Below, piece by piece: positions 16,567-26,619 of a stretch of 64,000 nt of DNA (its first letter is position 1; each line of letters opens with the position of its first letter). A program made the translations under genes and the position numbers. Under the pieces are notes generated by a model that had not been told where the DNA came from, ran no database searches, and saw only the letters and a program-made list of their open reading frames with translations. Origin of the DNA: Bog-473 sp963821755 (GTDB lineage: Bacteria; Actinomycetota; Acidimicrobiia; Acidimicrobiales; RAAP-2); NCBI GenBank assembly GCA_963821755.1, contig CAWGEX010000003.1, positions 186,001 through 250,000 of the forward strand. Direction: 5' to 3'.

Positions 16567-18163
16567 TCAGCTCCGGAGCGCCGCCATGGCTCGCCCACCA
16601 TCGGGACTGGCCGTGTCGTGCCGACGCCGTGAGGCGTGCAGCTGGTTGAAAGGCACGATGGAGATGGCCACCAGCGCCGCAACGAGGATCAGGTCGGAGA
16701 TCACCCCGGCGTGCCACACGCCCAGGAGGAGGCCGCGCACCGAGGTCACCCCGACGAAGACCTCGATGGTGGCGATGGTGATGATCGCCGCACGCAGACG
16801 ACCGGAGGCGACCGGCGCCAGGACGAGGATGCCCCACAACGTGTACCAGGCCCACAGGATCGGGCTCAGGAGGGCCAGGACCAGCAGGCTGAGCCCGAGG
16901 TTCCGAGTCACGCCGTCCCGGGGCGACCGCCAGAGGAGCCATGCCCCGATGATCCCGGCCACGATCAGGCCGACGATGGCGAGCGACGGAGCGCACGCTG
17001 ACGGCGGTCACCGAGATGTTCACGACATGGCCCGACAATGAGACAAGGCGTGAGACTGCACCGATGGGGGTCACGAACGTGAAGGCGTGATCGGCCACCG
17101 TGCTGTTGCGCACCCAGCCCCAGCCGAGACCGGTGATGGCCGTGATGATCTCGAAGGTGCACAAACCGATGAGGATCGCCCCCAGGGTATGGCCCACCCG
17201 CCGCCGGACCGAGGCCCCCGGTCCGGCCCACCACCATCCCAGGAACACCACGCCCAGCAGGGCCGGGGCCTTCACCCCGGCGGCCACCGCGCACAGGACG
17301 ATGCCCGGAACGGCGCCGAAGCGTCGGGCCAGGGCCAGCCCCGCCATGACGAGGCCGATCATGATGGCATCGTTGTGCGCGCCGCTGATAAGCGTGGTCA
17401 GCGCCAGCGGGCTTCCGGCGCCCAACAGAATCGCCTCGGCCGGGTCGCGTCCCAAGGCCCGGGCCAGGGAGGGCGTGGCCGCCACGATCAGGGCGAGACC
17501 CGCCAGTTCAAGCAGGCGGAGCAACATGATGTCGGGCAGGATCTTGTGCCCCGACGCGGCCGTCAAGGCTCCATCGAAGGCCAAGAAGGTGGGGCCGTAG
17601 GGAGACGGCGAGTTCGACCACACCGAGGCCGGCATGCTGCTGAACGGCGTGGAGCCCAAGACCCCGGTGCCGTAGTCGTAGGGATTGATGTGGTGACTGA
17701 CCATCTCGCCTTGCCCGGCGTAGCTGTAGACGTCCCCGCTGAACAGCGGCGGAGCCAGCATGAAGGGCACGGCCCAAATGGCCACCACGAGGATGACCTT
17801 CCTGATTGGCACGCCATGGTGGTGCCGCAGGTGACGCAGCAGGCCGATCCAGACCCGGGTCAACAGGATGAGGCCGCCGTAGACGGCGAAGACGGCCAGG
17901 AGCGGTGGGTGCATCGAGTCGGAGCCGATGGAGCCGAGCAATCCGCCCGGCATGCCGAAGAACCACGCGCCGGGCAGGTGCGTCTCGAAGGTGATCCCGC
18001 CGTAGAGGGAGCCCACGGCCATCGACAGGGTGGCAACCAGTCCCAGGGCGATGGTCCGGCCCAGACGCAGTGCCGGGGCGTCGCTCGCCACCTGGTCCTC
18101 GGCGGGATCGGTGGTGAACTGGGCCAACCGTGGTTGGAGCCTGGTGGCGAGTGAATTGATCAT
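16567..18163 (-). CDS. MptB-like polyprenol-phosphate mannosyltransferase (frameshift near 16995)
   Basis: A GT-C membrane glycosyltransferase of the MptB/alpha-1,6-mannosyltransferase family, which uses polyprenyl-phosphate mannose to build lipomannan cores outside the membrane. The signature loop FSGDVYSYAGQGEMVSHHIN, then NPYDYG and SPSPYGPTFLAFD, is clear, along with about a dozen hydrophobic segments. The first 390 or so residues are in one frame. From SLAIVGLIVAGIIGAWLLWR the protein continues in another frame to the stop at 16567, so one extra base is present near 16995. Divergent from sqdB with 146 bp between them. It ends 8 bp from the convergent thioredoxin-like gene. Confidence 0.82.
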
Positions 18164-18309
18164 GGGAGGAGGGTTCCGATCCCGTGCCCCGGGCGGGGTT
18201 CAAATATTGGTGCCAGCTGTGTAAATGGAGACACGCAGTATTCCTTAACAGCATTCCCAGGTTGGACTAAGCCTCGGGCATAAGAATAGCTCTGTCACGA
18301 AGGTGAAAT

Positions 18310-19545
18310 GTGGCCGACACGAAATCGGAAGGTGGAACCGTGAAAGTTCTGGTCCTGGGTGGCGATGGGTACCTCGGATGGCCGACCGCACTGCATCTGT
18401 CGCGGGCCGGGTACGAAGTGGCCGTGGCCGACAACTTCGCCCGTCGCGGCTACGACTTTGAGATGGGCGTCGACTCCCTCGTCCCGATCGCCTCACTGCA
18501 CCGTCGGGTGGAGCGTTGGGAGGCCTTGTCGGGCAACAAGATGGAGGTCTTCATCGGTGACCTGATGGAGGAGGAGTTCGTCTACGACATGGTGGGCCAG
18601 TTCCGTCCCGACACCATTGTCCATTTTGCCGAACAACGCAGCGCGCCCTACTCCATGGTCGACCGCAAGCATGCCGTGTACACCCAAGTCAACAATGTGG
18701 TCGGTACCCTCAACCTGCTCTACGCCATCGCCGACATCGACCCCGAGATCCACCTGGTGAAGCTGGGGACGATGGGTGAGTACGGCACACCCAACATCGA
18801 TATTGAAGAGGGCTACATCGAGATCACCCACCGGGGCCGCACCGACGTGCTCCCCTTCCCGAAGCAGCCCGGCAGCTTCTACCACCTCTCCAAGGTGCAC
18901 GACAGCCACAATATCGCCTTCTGCTGCCGCATCTGGGGACTGCGGGCCACCGACCTCAACCAGGGTGTGGTCTACGGCCAGTCGACCCCGGAGACCACGC
19001 TGCATCCCGACCTCGCCACGCGGTTCGACTACGACGGCGTGTTCGGCACCGTACTGAACCGCTTCGTGATTCAGGCCGCCGCCGGGGAGCCCCTCACCGT
19101 GTACGGCAAGGGCGGCCAGACTCGAGGCTTCCTCGATATCCGTGACACCCTGGCCTGCGTCGAGCTGGCCATTCGCAACCCGGCCGCGGCGGGGGAGTTC
19201 CGGGTCTTCAACCAGTTCACCGAGTCCTTCTCGGTCTCGGAATTGGCCGACATGGTGTCCGCCGCCGCCGGGGGGGCCACGATCGTCCACCTGGACGACC
19301 CCAGGGTGGAGCTGGAGGAGCACTACTACCGGGCCGCCCACACCAAGCTTCTCGACCTCGGACTGATGCCCTTCCTGCTCGGCGACGAGCTCCTGGCCGA
19401 CCTCCTGGCCATCGCCCGGACCCACGTGGACCGGATCGAGCTCTCGGCCTTGGCGCCCAAGGTGATGTGGCGGACCACATCGAGCGAGCTCTCACGAACC
19501 GGCCCGGCGAGATCGCAAGGCGAAACCAGTCCGAGCCAGTCCTGA
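18310..19545 (+). CDS. sqdB: UDP-sulfoquinovose synthase
   Basis: An extended-SDR enzyme making UDP-sulfoquinovose from UDP-glucose and sulfite, the head-group donor for sulfolipid and, in some archaea, for glycoprotein glycans. The cofactor motif VKVLVLGGDGYLGWPTALHL is the nearly invariant SQD1/SqdB start. Other hallmarks are DNFARRGYDFEMGVDSL, HFAEQRSAPYSM, KLGTMGEYGTP and the catalytic YHLSK. The product has 411 residues, with a short Ser/Thr/Gln-rich tail beyond the usual end. GTG 18310 has GAAGGTG upstream; GTG 18340 at VKVLV is an alternative start. No SqdX-type glycosyltransferase is adjacent; the neighbours are GT-C or YfhO-type membrane proteins. Confidence 0.93.
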   Translation: MADTKSEGGTVKVLVLGGDGYLGWPTALHLSRAGYEVAVADNFARRGYDFEMGVDSLVPIASLHRRVERWEALSGNKMEVFIGDLMEEEFVYDMVGQFRPDTIVHFAEQRSAPYSMVDRKHAVYTQVNNVVGTLNLLYAIADIDPEIHLVKLGTMGEYGTPNIDIEEGYIEITHRGRTDVLPFPKQPGSFYHLSKVHDSHNIAFCCRIWGLRATDLNQGVVYGQSTPETTLHPDLATRFDYDGVFGTVLNRFVIQAAAGEPLTVYGKGGQTRGFLDIRDTLACVELAIRNPAAAGEFRVFNQFTESFSVSELADMVSAAAGGATIVHLDDPRVELEEHYYRAAHTKLLDLGLMPFLLGDELLADLLAIARTHVDRIELSALAPKVMWRTTSSELSRTGPARSQGETSPSQS

Positions 19546-19546
19546 C

Positions 19547-19601
19547 GCCACCACATCCACGAGGTGGTGGCTCGTGGTGAGGTCCACGGCCGACCCGTGG
19601 A
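19547..19601 (+). terminator. Two stem-loops after sqdB (possible terminator)
   Basis: Directly after the sqdB stop, GCCACCAC pairs with GTGGTGGC across a 9-base loop (19547-19571). A second stem of TCCACGG with CCGTGGA follows (19583-19601). There is no U tract, so termination is only plausible; the hairpins might instead lie in the leader of the next gene. Confidence 0.4.
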
Positions 19602-19626
19602 CGCGCCATTAGTGTCTCATCCCTAG

Positions 19627-22341
19627 GTGAATCGACTCCGGGCACATGCGGGTCCCTTGTGGCCCTACCTCGTCCTGATCGCCATCCCGGCCGCGGGATT
19701 CATCCTGCCCGATCTCTTCGGTGGGCACCTGCTGTTGACCGGCGACAATGTGCAGCAGAATTATCCGCTGCACGTGCTCACCGGATCCATGATCCGGCAC
19801 GGCCAGCTGCCGCTCTGGGACCAGTACATCTACAGCGGCACCCCGTTGCTGACCGGGTTCAACGCGGGGGCCTTCTACCCGCTGGTCGGGTTCTTCGTCA
19901 TCTTCCCCGATCGAGTCGCCTGGATCGCCACCGAAGTTGTGCTCTTCGCCGGTCTCGGCGTCGGCATGTACGTCTTCCTGAGGGCCCTGACGCTCTCCAC
20001 CGTGGCCTGCCTGCTGGGCGCTCTCACCTTCACCTTCTCCGGGACGGTGTTCAACCAGGTGAACCACGTGGACATGACCGAAGGGTTCGTGGCCATTCCC
20101 TGGATGCTGCTGGCCGTGCTGCACATCATGAGAGAGGGCAAGTGGCGCTGGTCCGTCGTGCTCGGCGCGGGTTTCGCCCTGGTGATCCTCGGCGGGGCCC
20201 CCGAAGCGATGCTCGACTTGGCCATCCTGGTCGTTCTCTATGCCGGCTTCTCGGCCGGCCTCGACCGCGCCCGCTGGTGGCGGCTCCTCACCCGTGGCGG
20301 CGCCGCAGCCGTGCTGGCCCTGTCCTTGGCGGCGATCCAATGGCTCCCGGGGCTCGAGACCATCGCCAATTCGCAGCGCGGAGGCTTCGGGAGTGACTTT
20401 GCCACGGGCGGAAGCTTCCCGACGCCCGACGGCCTGTTGACGCTGGTGCCCTATCTGTTCGGGGGCTATGGCCACCTCGGGGAGTCGATGTTCTTTGCGC
20501 CGTACAACCTGCCCGAGGTGGGGCTCTATCTGGGGATCCTGCCCCTCGTCGCTGTGCTGGTCATGTGGATCCCCTCGTGGCCCTCACGCCTGCCCGCCCG
20601 GGACCGCCTGACCTGGTACGTGATCGGGACGCTCGGCGTGCTGCTGGCACTGGGCGCCAACACACCACTCGAGCATCTGTTCAACTCCATCCCGCTCTAC
20701 GGGCACCAGCGACTGCAAAGTCGAAACATGATCGACGTCTCGGTCGTCCTGAGCGTGCTCTTCGCCGGGTGGATCGACCGCCGAAGTGAATCATCCGACA
20801 AGTGGGTCACGGTCGACCGCTGGACCGCGTTGGTCCCGCTCGGGCTGGTGCTGGCCCTGCTCGGCTTGGCCATCACTGACCCGAATTGGATGATCACGAA
20901 ATGGACGGGCGCCACCCCTTCAGGAGCGACGGTGCACACCGTGCGCGAGGCCGCCATCATTGCCGCCGGCGTGTGCGCACTGGCCGGAGCGATCGTCTGG
21001 TTGCGTTCGATTCTTCCGCCGAAGCACTGGATCCCCGTGATGTCCCTGTTCGTCGTGCTCGACCTCGGATTCGTCGTGGCGACGAGTCAACTGCTCACAA
21101 CGCCGCCCAACGATCTGGTGGCCGGGACGACCGCAGCAGAGAATTACATCGGGGCCAACCTGGCGCCCGGAGGGCGCTTCGTGGTGTACGACCCTGAGTA
21201 TTTCTCAGAGGTGCCCCTCGGCGCGACGGGTCTGCCGGATTTCAACATTCTCGCTGGCCTGCATTCGGCTGCCGGCTATTCCTCCATTGTGAACCAGACC
21301 TACAACCAGGCCACCGAGACGCACACGGTGGGTGACCTCAACCTGCCTTCGCTGCAGTCGGGAGCGCTCGACGATCTGAACCTGCAGGACATTCTGACGA
21401 TGCCTGAGTACTTCCTGCTGCCCCTGAGCACCCAGCCCGCCAGCCTGTCCGATGTGCAGCCGGTATCGGAGAACGGAGGCCTGGACCCGGTCCTCCCGGC
21501 CGGTTCCTATGTGGCGCAGTCCGACCCGTCCTACCGGTTCTACCCGGCGCCACGGGCGCCGCTCCACAGCGGTCAGGTGGGCAGATGGTTCTTCGGTGAA
21601 TCGCTCAGCCCCACCCGGGCCTCGTTGGTCTTCGCCACCGCGACCAGCAGCGCCAGGGTTCGATTCGGGTCGTTAAGTGCCGACGGGACGCCAACCTGGG
21701 GCCCGACCGTGACCGCAGCCGCGGGCGCCCGGAGGGTGACGGGGGACATGCCCCCGGGGGCGGCCTATGGGCTGGCCGTGCAGGTGATCTCGGGACGTGT
21801 CCCGAGCCATCAGGCCGTGGTGACGGTGGGCCAACGGGCCTATGAACTGGACGGCGCCCTCTCGGCCGCCCTCGACCCCCGCTCGTGGCACCAGCAGGGT
21901 TCGGTCGAGGGCCACCCCCTCTTCATCCGCAATCAGGGCCCGATGCCGTTCCGTGTCATCACCAAGGGTTCGCAGCCGGCTCCTCCCATTGACGTTCTTT
22001 CGGTCAACGCCAATGTCGAAACGATCCGGTTGCGCGCCTCGGCCCCGCTCGTCGTGGTGCGCAGTGTGGCGTGGGACAATGGATGGAAGGCTTCCGTTTC
22101 GGTCAATGGCGGAGGATCGAAGTCTGCGCCCATGTCGGCCTACGGCTTAGTCCAACAAGTGCACCTCCCTGCCGGCAATGACGTGGTGACCTTCCGCTAT
22201 CGCCCGGCCCATTTCGTGGTGGCGGGCATCCTGAGCGTGGGTGCTGTGTTGTTCCTGGTGGTACTGGCCGTCGTATCGGTGGTCGTCGTCGTGCGGGTCC
22301 GGCGCCGAGGTGGGCGATCTTCGTCCCCTTCTCCGTCCTGA
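19627..22341 (+). CDS. YfhO-like large membrane protein
   Basis: A 904-residue polytopic membrane protein. About a dozen hydrophobic segments fill the first 480 residues, with the GDNVQQNYP and LPLWDQYIYSGTPLLTGFNA loop near the N-terminus that typifies YfhO family members. A large soluble extracytoplasmic region (about residues 490-860) follows, ending in a final membrane anchor and an Arg-rich tail. YfhO proteins resemble GT-C glycosyltransferases and are linked to teichoic-acid or glycolipid decoration in Firmicutes; the reaction here is unknown. GTG 19627 fits the first membrane segment. It follows sqdB by 81 bp and may use its product. Confidence 0.82.
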   Translation: MNRLRAHAGPLWPYLVLIAIPAAGFILPDLFGGHLLLTGDNVQQNYPLHVLTGSMIRHGQLPLWDQYIYSGTPLLTGFNAGAFYPLVGFFVIFPDRVAWIATEVVLFAGLGVGMYVFLRALTLSTVACLLGALTFTFSGTVFNQVNHVDMTEGFVAIPWMLLAVLHIMREGKWRWSVVLGAGFALVILGGAPEAMLDLAILVVLYAGFSAGLDRARWWRLLTRGGAAAVLALSLAAIQWLPGLETIANSQRGGFGSDFATGGSFPTPDGLLTLVPYLFGGYGHLGESMFFAPYNLPEVGLYLGILPLVAVLVMWIPSWPSRLPARDRLTWYVIGTLGVLLALGANTPLEHLFNSIPLYGHQRLQSRNMIDVSVVLSVLFAGWIDRRSESSDKWVTVDRWTALVPLGLVLALLGLAITDPNWMITKWTGATPSGATVHTVREAAIIAAGVCALAGAIVWLRSILPPKHWIPVMSLFVVLDLGFVVATSQLLTTPPNDLVAGTTAAENYIGANLAPGGRFVVYDPEYFSEVPLGATGLPDFNILAGLHSAAGYSSIVNQTYNQATETHTVGDLNLPSLQSGALDDLNLQDILTMPEYFLLPLSTQPASLSDVQPVSENGGLDPVLPAGSYVAQSDPSYRFYPAPRAPLHSGQVGRWFFGESLSPTRASLVFATATSSARVRFGSLSADGTPTWGPTVTAAAGARRVTGDMPPGAAYGLAVQVISGRVPSHQAVVTVGQRAYELDGALSAALDPRSWHQQGSVEGHPLFIRNQGPMPFRVITKGSQPAPPIDVLSVNANVETIRLRASAPLVVVRSVAWDNGWKASVSVNGGGSKSAPMSAYGLVQQVHLPAGNDVVTFRYRPAHFVVAGILSVGAVLFLVVLAVVSVVVVVRVRRRGGRSSSPSPS

Positions 22342-22342
22342 G

Positions 22343-22380
22343 CCCGGTTGGAGTGGCGCCGCCCGGTTGGCGTGACGCCG
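22343..22380 (+). repeat. Two-copy 19-bp tandem repeat
   Basis: cccggttggagtggcgccg is followed directly by cccggttggcgtgacgccg (two mismatches), just after the YfhO-like gene stop, between two convergent genes. Confidence 0.75.
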
Positions 22381-22487
22381 CCTCGGCCGGCCAGCGCCGT
22401 GGGGCCACTTGGGTGAGGGCACCGGTTGCGCCGGCCGTAGTGGCCGAATCAGCCGATCAGGGCGAGTCGAGCCGAACCGGCAGCAGG

Positions 22488-23461
22488 TCAGCAGAACGGG
22501 TGGGCCAACGTGAGAAGGAACTCCCCCTGCGGGCCGCCCCACGAGCCATCGACCACGAAACCGGCCGCGCTCGAGCTCCGCCTCCACTCGTTCAGGAGTG
22601 AACTTGGCGCTGATTTCGGTCAGCAGTTCCTCGCCCCGGGCGAACTCAACGCGGAGGTCGGCCCCCCGAAGATTGACCGATGTCCTCTCTCTGGCCTGCA
22701 GTCGCATTTCCATCCATTGCTCATCCTCGTTCCAGCGGGCCACATGGGAGAATTGCTCGACGTCGAAGTCCCCGCCGAGTTGTTCATTGAGCACATGAAG
22801 CACGTTGCGGTTGAATTCGGCGGTTACCCCGGCGGCGTCGTCGTAGGCCGCTATCAGGCGGCCTCGATCCTTGACCAGATCGGTGCCCAGCAGGAGCGAG
22901 TCGTCACTCGACATCGTGCAATTGAGATCGAACAGGAAACGGGCTCGCTGGGTCGGGTCAAAGTTGCCGATGGTCCCGCCCAGGAAGGCGATCATCCGCC
23001 TGCCTTCGGTGGGGATCTCCATCAGGTGGCGGTGAAAGTCTCCGATGACCAGATGCACCGCCAACGAGTCGTACTCATTCGAAAGGCTCGAGGCGGCCCC
23101 CCGGAGGAATTCGTCACTCACGTCAAAGGGCACATAGCGAGCCAGCGTCCCCGCGTCCTCGAGCGCGCTCGAGGAGCACCCGCGTCTTGTCGCAGGCGCC
23201 GGCGCCCAGCTCGACCAACGTGTCCGCCTTTGACAGCTCGGCAATCGTGAGGGCGTGCTGCTCCAACAGATGGCGTTCGGCCCGGGTGGGGTAGTACTCG
23301 GGGAGCCGGGTGATCTCCTCGAAGAGCTGGCTCCCACGCTCGTCGTAGAACCAGACGGGCGGGATGGACTTCGTCGGGGCTCGAAGTCCGGCCACCGCGT
23401 CCTCACGCATTCGTTGGCGAATCTCACCGGGGGTGAGGTGCACGCTGATGGTGTAGGTCAT
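22488..23461 (-). CDS. egtD: Histidine N-alpha-methyltransferase EgtD (two frameshifts)
   Basis: SAM-dependent trimethylation of histidine to hercynine, the first step of ergothioneine synthesis. The N-terminal part (IPPVWFYDERGSQLFEEITR and YYPTRAERHLLEQH, then VELGAGACDKTRVLL) is classical EgtD/DUF2260. Near 23172 the frame changes and continues with DAGTLARYVPFDVSDEFL, then FLGGTIGNFDPTQRARFL and GTDLVKDRGRLIAAYDDAAG. Near 22570 it changes again to give the normal end GEFLLTLAHPFC. Both breaks are single-base shifts within conserved sequence, so the gene is probably intact in the organism. It lies 6 bp after egtB, in one operon. Confidence 0.88.
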
Positions 23462-23467
23462 GGTCGA

Positions 23468-24734
23468 CTACGGGTCCTGCGCCAGGCGGAGCCCGCTGAA
23501 GGCCCAGCGGGCCCCGGGGGGAAGAAGTTTCGATAGGTGGCGCGGGTATGGCCCGGTGGGGTGGCGCAGCATCCTCCGCGGAGCACGTACTGGCTCACCA
23601 TGAACTTGCCGTTGTACTCGCCGACCGCGCCCGGAGCGGCGCGAAAGCCCGGGTAGGGCGTATAGGCGCTGGACGTCCACTCCCATACGTCGCCGAACAT
23701 GGCGTTGGTGGCCAGAGCGGGCCGAGGGTGTGGCGGCCCGTCGCCCAGGAAGTTGGTCCCTTCGGCCCGGTCCGTGGCCACCGACTCCCACTCGGCCTCG
23801 GTGGGGAGTCGCATACCGGTCCAATGGGCGAAGGCGTCCGCCTCGTAGTAACTGATGTGGCAGACCGGCTCCTCGGGATCGACCGGTCGAGAGCCCGAAA
23901 GGGTGAACTGGCGCCAACGGCCCGGGACCTCTGGATCGGGGAACCAGTACAGGGGGGCCTGCCAGTCCTGAGTCCTGACCACCGCCCAGCCGTCGGACAA
24001 CCAGAATTCTGGCCGGGCATAGCCATCGTCCTCCATGAAGGACATCCACTCGCCACAGGTCACAGGTCGATCAGCCAGGGCGAATGGGCTCAAATGCACC
24101 CGGTGGCGTGGGAACTCGTTGTCGAAGCCGAAGCCCCGGCCATTGTGGCCGATCTCGGTGACCCCGCCCTCGTGGTCATACCAACCGGCCTTGGGCGCCG
24201 ATTCCTTGCTGGCCTCGGCCCTGTCTTGCGGGAGGTAGATCGGTTTGAGCGGGTTCCGGGAGAGCACGTGCTTGATGTCCATGAGGAGCAGCTCTTGATG
24301 TTGCTGTTCATGGTGCAGGCCCAGCGTCACCAGGTCGGGCACGGGCGCTTCCATCTCACTGTGCAGGAGCGCGTCCATGGCCTCGATCGACCGCGTGGCG
24401 GTACCGGCTGATCTCGTCAATGCCGGGACGAGAGATCAATCCACGCTCGCTGCGTGGGTGCCGCTCCCCGAGTGCCTCGTAATACGAGTTGAAGATGTAG
24501 GCGAAGTCGTCGTGGAACGGGCGGTAGTGCGGTTGAAATGGACCCAGAATGAAGGTCTCGAAAAACCAGCTGACGTGGGCGCGATGCCATTTCGTGGGGC
24601 TGACGTCGGGCATCGACTGCACCGTCTGGTCCTCGGCGCTCAAGGGAGCAGCCAGTCGTTCGGTGAGCGGCGCGCACAGCGGCGTAGGCGGCGGGCAGAT
24701 CCGGTGGCGTGGTGCGCCCGCTGTCTTCCGACAT
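23468..24734 (-). CDS. egtB: Hercynine oxygenase/sulfoxide synthase EgtB (three frameshifts)
   Basis: An iron enzyme joining hercynine to a thiol donor (gamma-Glu-Cys or Cys) in ergothioneine synthesis. The N-terminal DinB-like domain has WHRAHVSWFFETFILGPF; the metal ligand motif LGLHHEQQHQELLLMDIKHV follows. The C-terminal formylglycine-enzyme-like domain has ADRPVTCGEWMSFMEDDGY, RLPTEAEWE and GDVWEWTSSAY. To read from ATG 24732-24734 to the TAG at 23468, frame changes are needed near 24668, 24385 and 23520. The last lies in a C6G4 run, where one more C restores RNFFPPGARWAFSGLRLAQD. No egtA, egtC or egtE is nearby. Confidence 0.88.
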
Positions 24735-24920
24735 CAGATCATTCCCTTCGCCGCCCGGACAACGGGGGACCGCGTACCCATCACAGTGCTGCGACAACCC
24801 TACCCAGCCGGATGGGAATCCAGGCGCGCCCACATCCCGGCCTGCCGCGATGCTAGATTTGGTGCCTAGACCCGTTGCCCCAGACCCCGGTGACTCTCTC
24901 CAGATCACGAAGCGAGTCGT

Positions 24921-25220
24921 ATGAGCACCGGAGTTCAACCACCAAGGTCAAGGCTCGGGGCCGCAGGCACGGCGGCCGCGGCTCCTGAGGGGGTCCGCGG
25001 AGGTCTCCCCGAACGGCGCCCTGAGCGGGATGGGCCGTCCCGCCAACCTGGTGGGCTCGCGGTAAGCGAGGTGTCGGAGGTCACGAAGTGTGCACCCAGG
25101 CGTCCGAACATCGTGGCCCGCCTCGTGGCCGGTGCAGGGGTCGTCGTGGCGGCGCTGACTCCGATCGCCGCATTGGTGTTCCTGATCCTCCACGCGGTCA
25201 ATGCCCTGACGTTCACGTAG
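24921..25220 (+). CDS. Small predicted single-pass membrane protein
   Basis: Not recognised. The 99-residue frame has a Pro/Arg/Gly-rich N-terminal half and one clear hydrophobic segment near the C-terminus (VVVAALTPIAALVFLILHAV) preceded by positive residues, suggesting a tail-anchored membrane protein. ATG 24921 lacks a strong ribosome binding site. It lies between divergent egtB and the convergent PAP2 gene, so a gene on this strand would fill an otherwise empty 500-bp gap. The frame could also be chance; its reality rests only on the membrane segment. Confidence 0.4.
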   Translation: MSTGVQPPRSRLGAAGTAAAAPEGVRGGLPERRPERDGPSRQPGGLAVSEVSEVTKCAPRRPNIVARLVAGAGVVVAALTPIAALVFLILHAVNALTFT

Positions 25221-25236
25221 CCGGCCCGTGGCCGGC
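25220..25236. terminator. GC-rich hairpin after the small membrane protein gene
   Basis: GCCGGC, a 5-base loop, then GCCGGC, just at the stop of the 99-residue frame and ahead of the convergent PAP2 gene end. There is no U tract; possible bidirectional terminator. Confidence 0.3.
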
Positions 25237-25277
25237 ACCCGCGCCCGATCTCGCTTCCGGCGGGATCGGAGGCCGAT

Positions 25278-26444
25278 TCAGGCTCCGACCGATACCGGTT
25301 CGCTCGGTCGGGCCGTCGTCCCCCCGACGGTCGATGACGGCTTCTCCCCGATCCCGCTGGTCCAGGGGCCGTTCGAGTCCAGGCCTTTGCGCCGACGCCT
25401 GGCTTCCCATCGGTTGAGCAGTTGGGAGCCGAAGTAGAAGGTGACGGCGGCGTAGAGCCAGCCAATGAAAATGTCGATGACGAAGTGCTCGCCCGTGTAG
25501 ACGAGCGTGAAGGCCATGGCGATCGGGTAGGCGGCCAGGAGGACGCGCTTGCGGACGCTCGAGCCCTTCCAGAAGAAGAGGCAGATGAGCATGGGGTAGG
25601 CCCCGTGCAACGAGGGCATGGCCGCCACGTTGTTGTCGTAGTTGGTCCCGCCGGTAAAGACGGCTGCCCCGGTATGAAAGTGCAGGTGATCGAGTACCAC
25701 GGGGATGATGCGGGTGACATGGGGGAGGTAGTGGAAGTGGTAGGGGCTCGACGCGTCACCGGCCATCCATGGAGGCATGGCGGGGTACAGCACGTAGGTG
25801 CAGTAGCCCAGAAAGGTCAGTCCGACGAAGAGCGGGACGAACCGCCGGAACTTCGGGTAGTTCGTCTTCCAGAGCACCCCGGCAATGATGAATGAGGCGA
25901 AAAAGTGGCTCATGTAACAACCCCACACCAGGTAGTCCCAAAAATGGAGGCCCGGACTGTAGAGCCATCGCTGGAGCTGCACCGTGGGGGACAGGCCCCC
26001 GAAGACATGGGCGTCGAACCACGCCTGTGGCTTGACAAACGGTCGCCACAGCGGGTGGTTGGCGTAGTCACGCAAAAAGCCATAGACGTACAGGACCAGA
26101 AAGAGGGGTAGCCACTCGATCACGAGTCGTTTCCACCTCACGCCACTCCCCAGGCTGGAGATGACGATGCCCCCCGTCACGTAGACGAAGACCCAGTCGA
26201 GCGACCACGGGATGCCGGCCACGAAGTAGTAGATCACCAGGCTGGCGACCAGGACCGACCAGCCCACCAGGACCCGACGCCGGCCCCGGTCACTCCAGTG
26301 GTCGGAAAGCCGGCCCGGGGGTCGATGTCGGGCTTGAGGGACCGTGGTCCGTTGGTCGAGTGTGGCGCGTTCCTCGAGTACGTCTACGGCGGTGGGCCTA
26401 CCCTCCGGTCGGGCGACATCTCGCTGGTCATCGGTTGTCGTCAT
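25278..26444 (-). CDS. PAP2-superfamily membrane enzyme, Aur1/inositolphosphotransferase-like
   Basis: A 388-residue integral membrane protein with six or more membrane segments. The phosphatase/phosphotransferase motifs are AAMPSLHGAYPM (PSxxH-like, His) and YTGEHFVIDIFIGWLYA (His and Asp), as in the PAP2_3 (Aur1/Ipt1-like) group. Such enzymes transfer or remove phosphate or phosphoinositol on membrane lipids at the outer face. A cytoplasmic N-terminal tail of about 60 polar residues and a polar C-terminal tail flank the core. ATG 26442-26444. Divergent from the GT39-like gene with about 175 bp between them, suggesting joint roles in envelope glycolipid synthesis. Confidence 0.85.
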   Translation of the reverse strand: MTTTDDQRDVARPEGRPTAVDVLEERATLDQRTTVPQARHRPPGRLSDHWSDRGRRRVLVGWSVLVASLVIYYFVAGIPWSLDWVFVYVTGGIVISSLGSGVRWKRLVIEWLPLFLVLYVYGFLRDYANHPLWRPFVKPQAWFDAHVFGGLSPTVQLQRWLYSPGLHFWDYLVWGCYMSHFFASFIIAGVLWKTNYPKFRRFVPLFVGLTFLGYCTYVLYPAMPPWMAGDASSPYHFHYLPHVTRIIPVVLDHLHFHTGAAVFTGGTNYDNNVAAMPSLHGAYPMLICLFFWKGSSVRKRVLLAAYPIAMAFTLVYTGEHFVIDIFIGWLYAAVTFYFGSQLLNRWEARRRRKGLDSNGPWTSGIGEKPSSTVGGTTARPSEPVSVGA

Positions 26445-26542
26445 GTGAGCGGAATGATGTCCATCATTAGGGTGCCGTCAGTAGAGCACGCTGCCTCGCC
26501 GCCCGAACGTTCACTCGAACCAATCCACATGGCGGCATGGTC

Positions 26543-26559
26543 TGTTACAAATGTGTGAC
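26543..26559 (-). promoter_or_regulatory. MtrA-like direct-repeat site
   Basis: Read on the minus strand this is GTCAC, six bases, GTAAC, with one further A after the second half. That resembles the direct-repeat binding sites described for the actinobacterial response regulator MtrA. It lies in the gap between the PAP2 and GT39-like genes. Binding is inferred; mtrA is not in this window. Confidence 0.3.
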
Positions 26560-26619
26560 GATCTTAATTCCTAGCCGGCCTTTCTGCCGAGGATGGCTCA
26601 GGAAAGGAAGGCTGACCAG

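Noticed and set aside
17087..18154. 355-codon plus-strand frame opposite the MptB-like gene
   Set aside because: Hydrophilic, low-complexity antisense of membrane-segment codons; no start signal.
18185..18215. GGTTCAAAT-like string suggesting a tRNA T-loop
   Set aside because: No acceptor, anticodon or D-arm pairing could be built around it.
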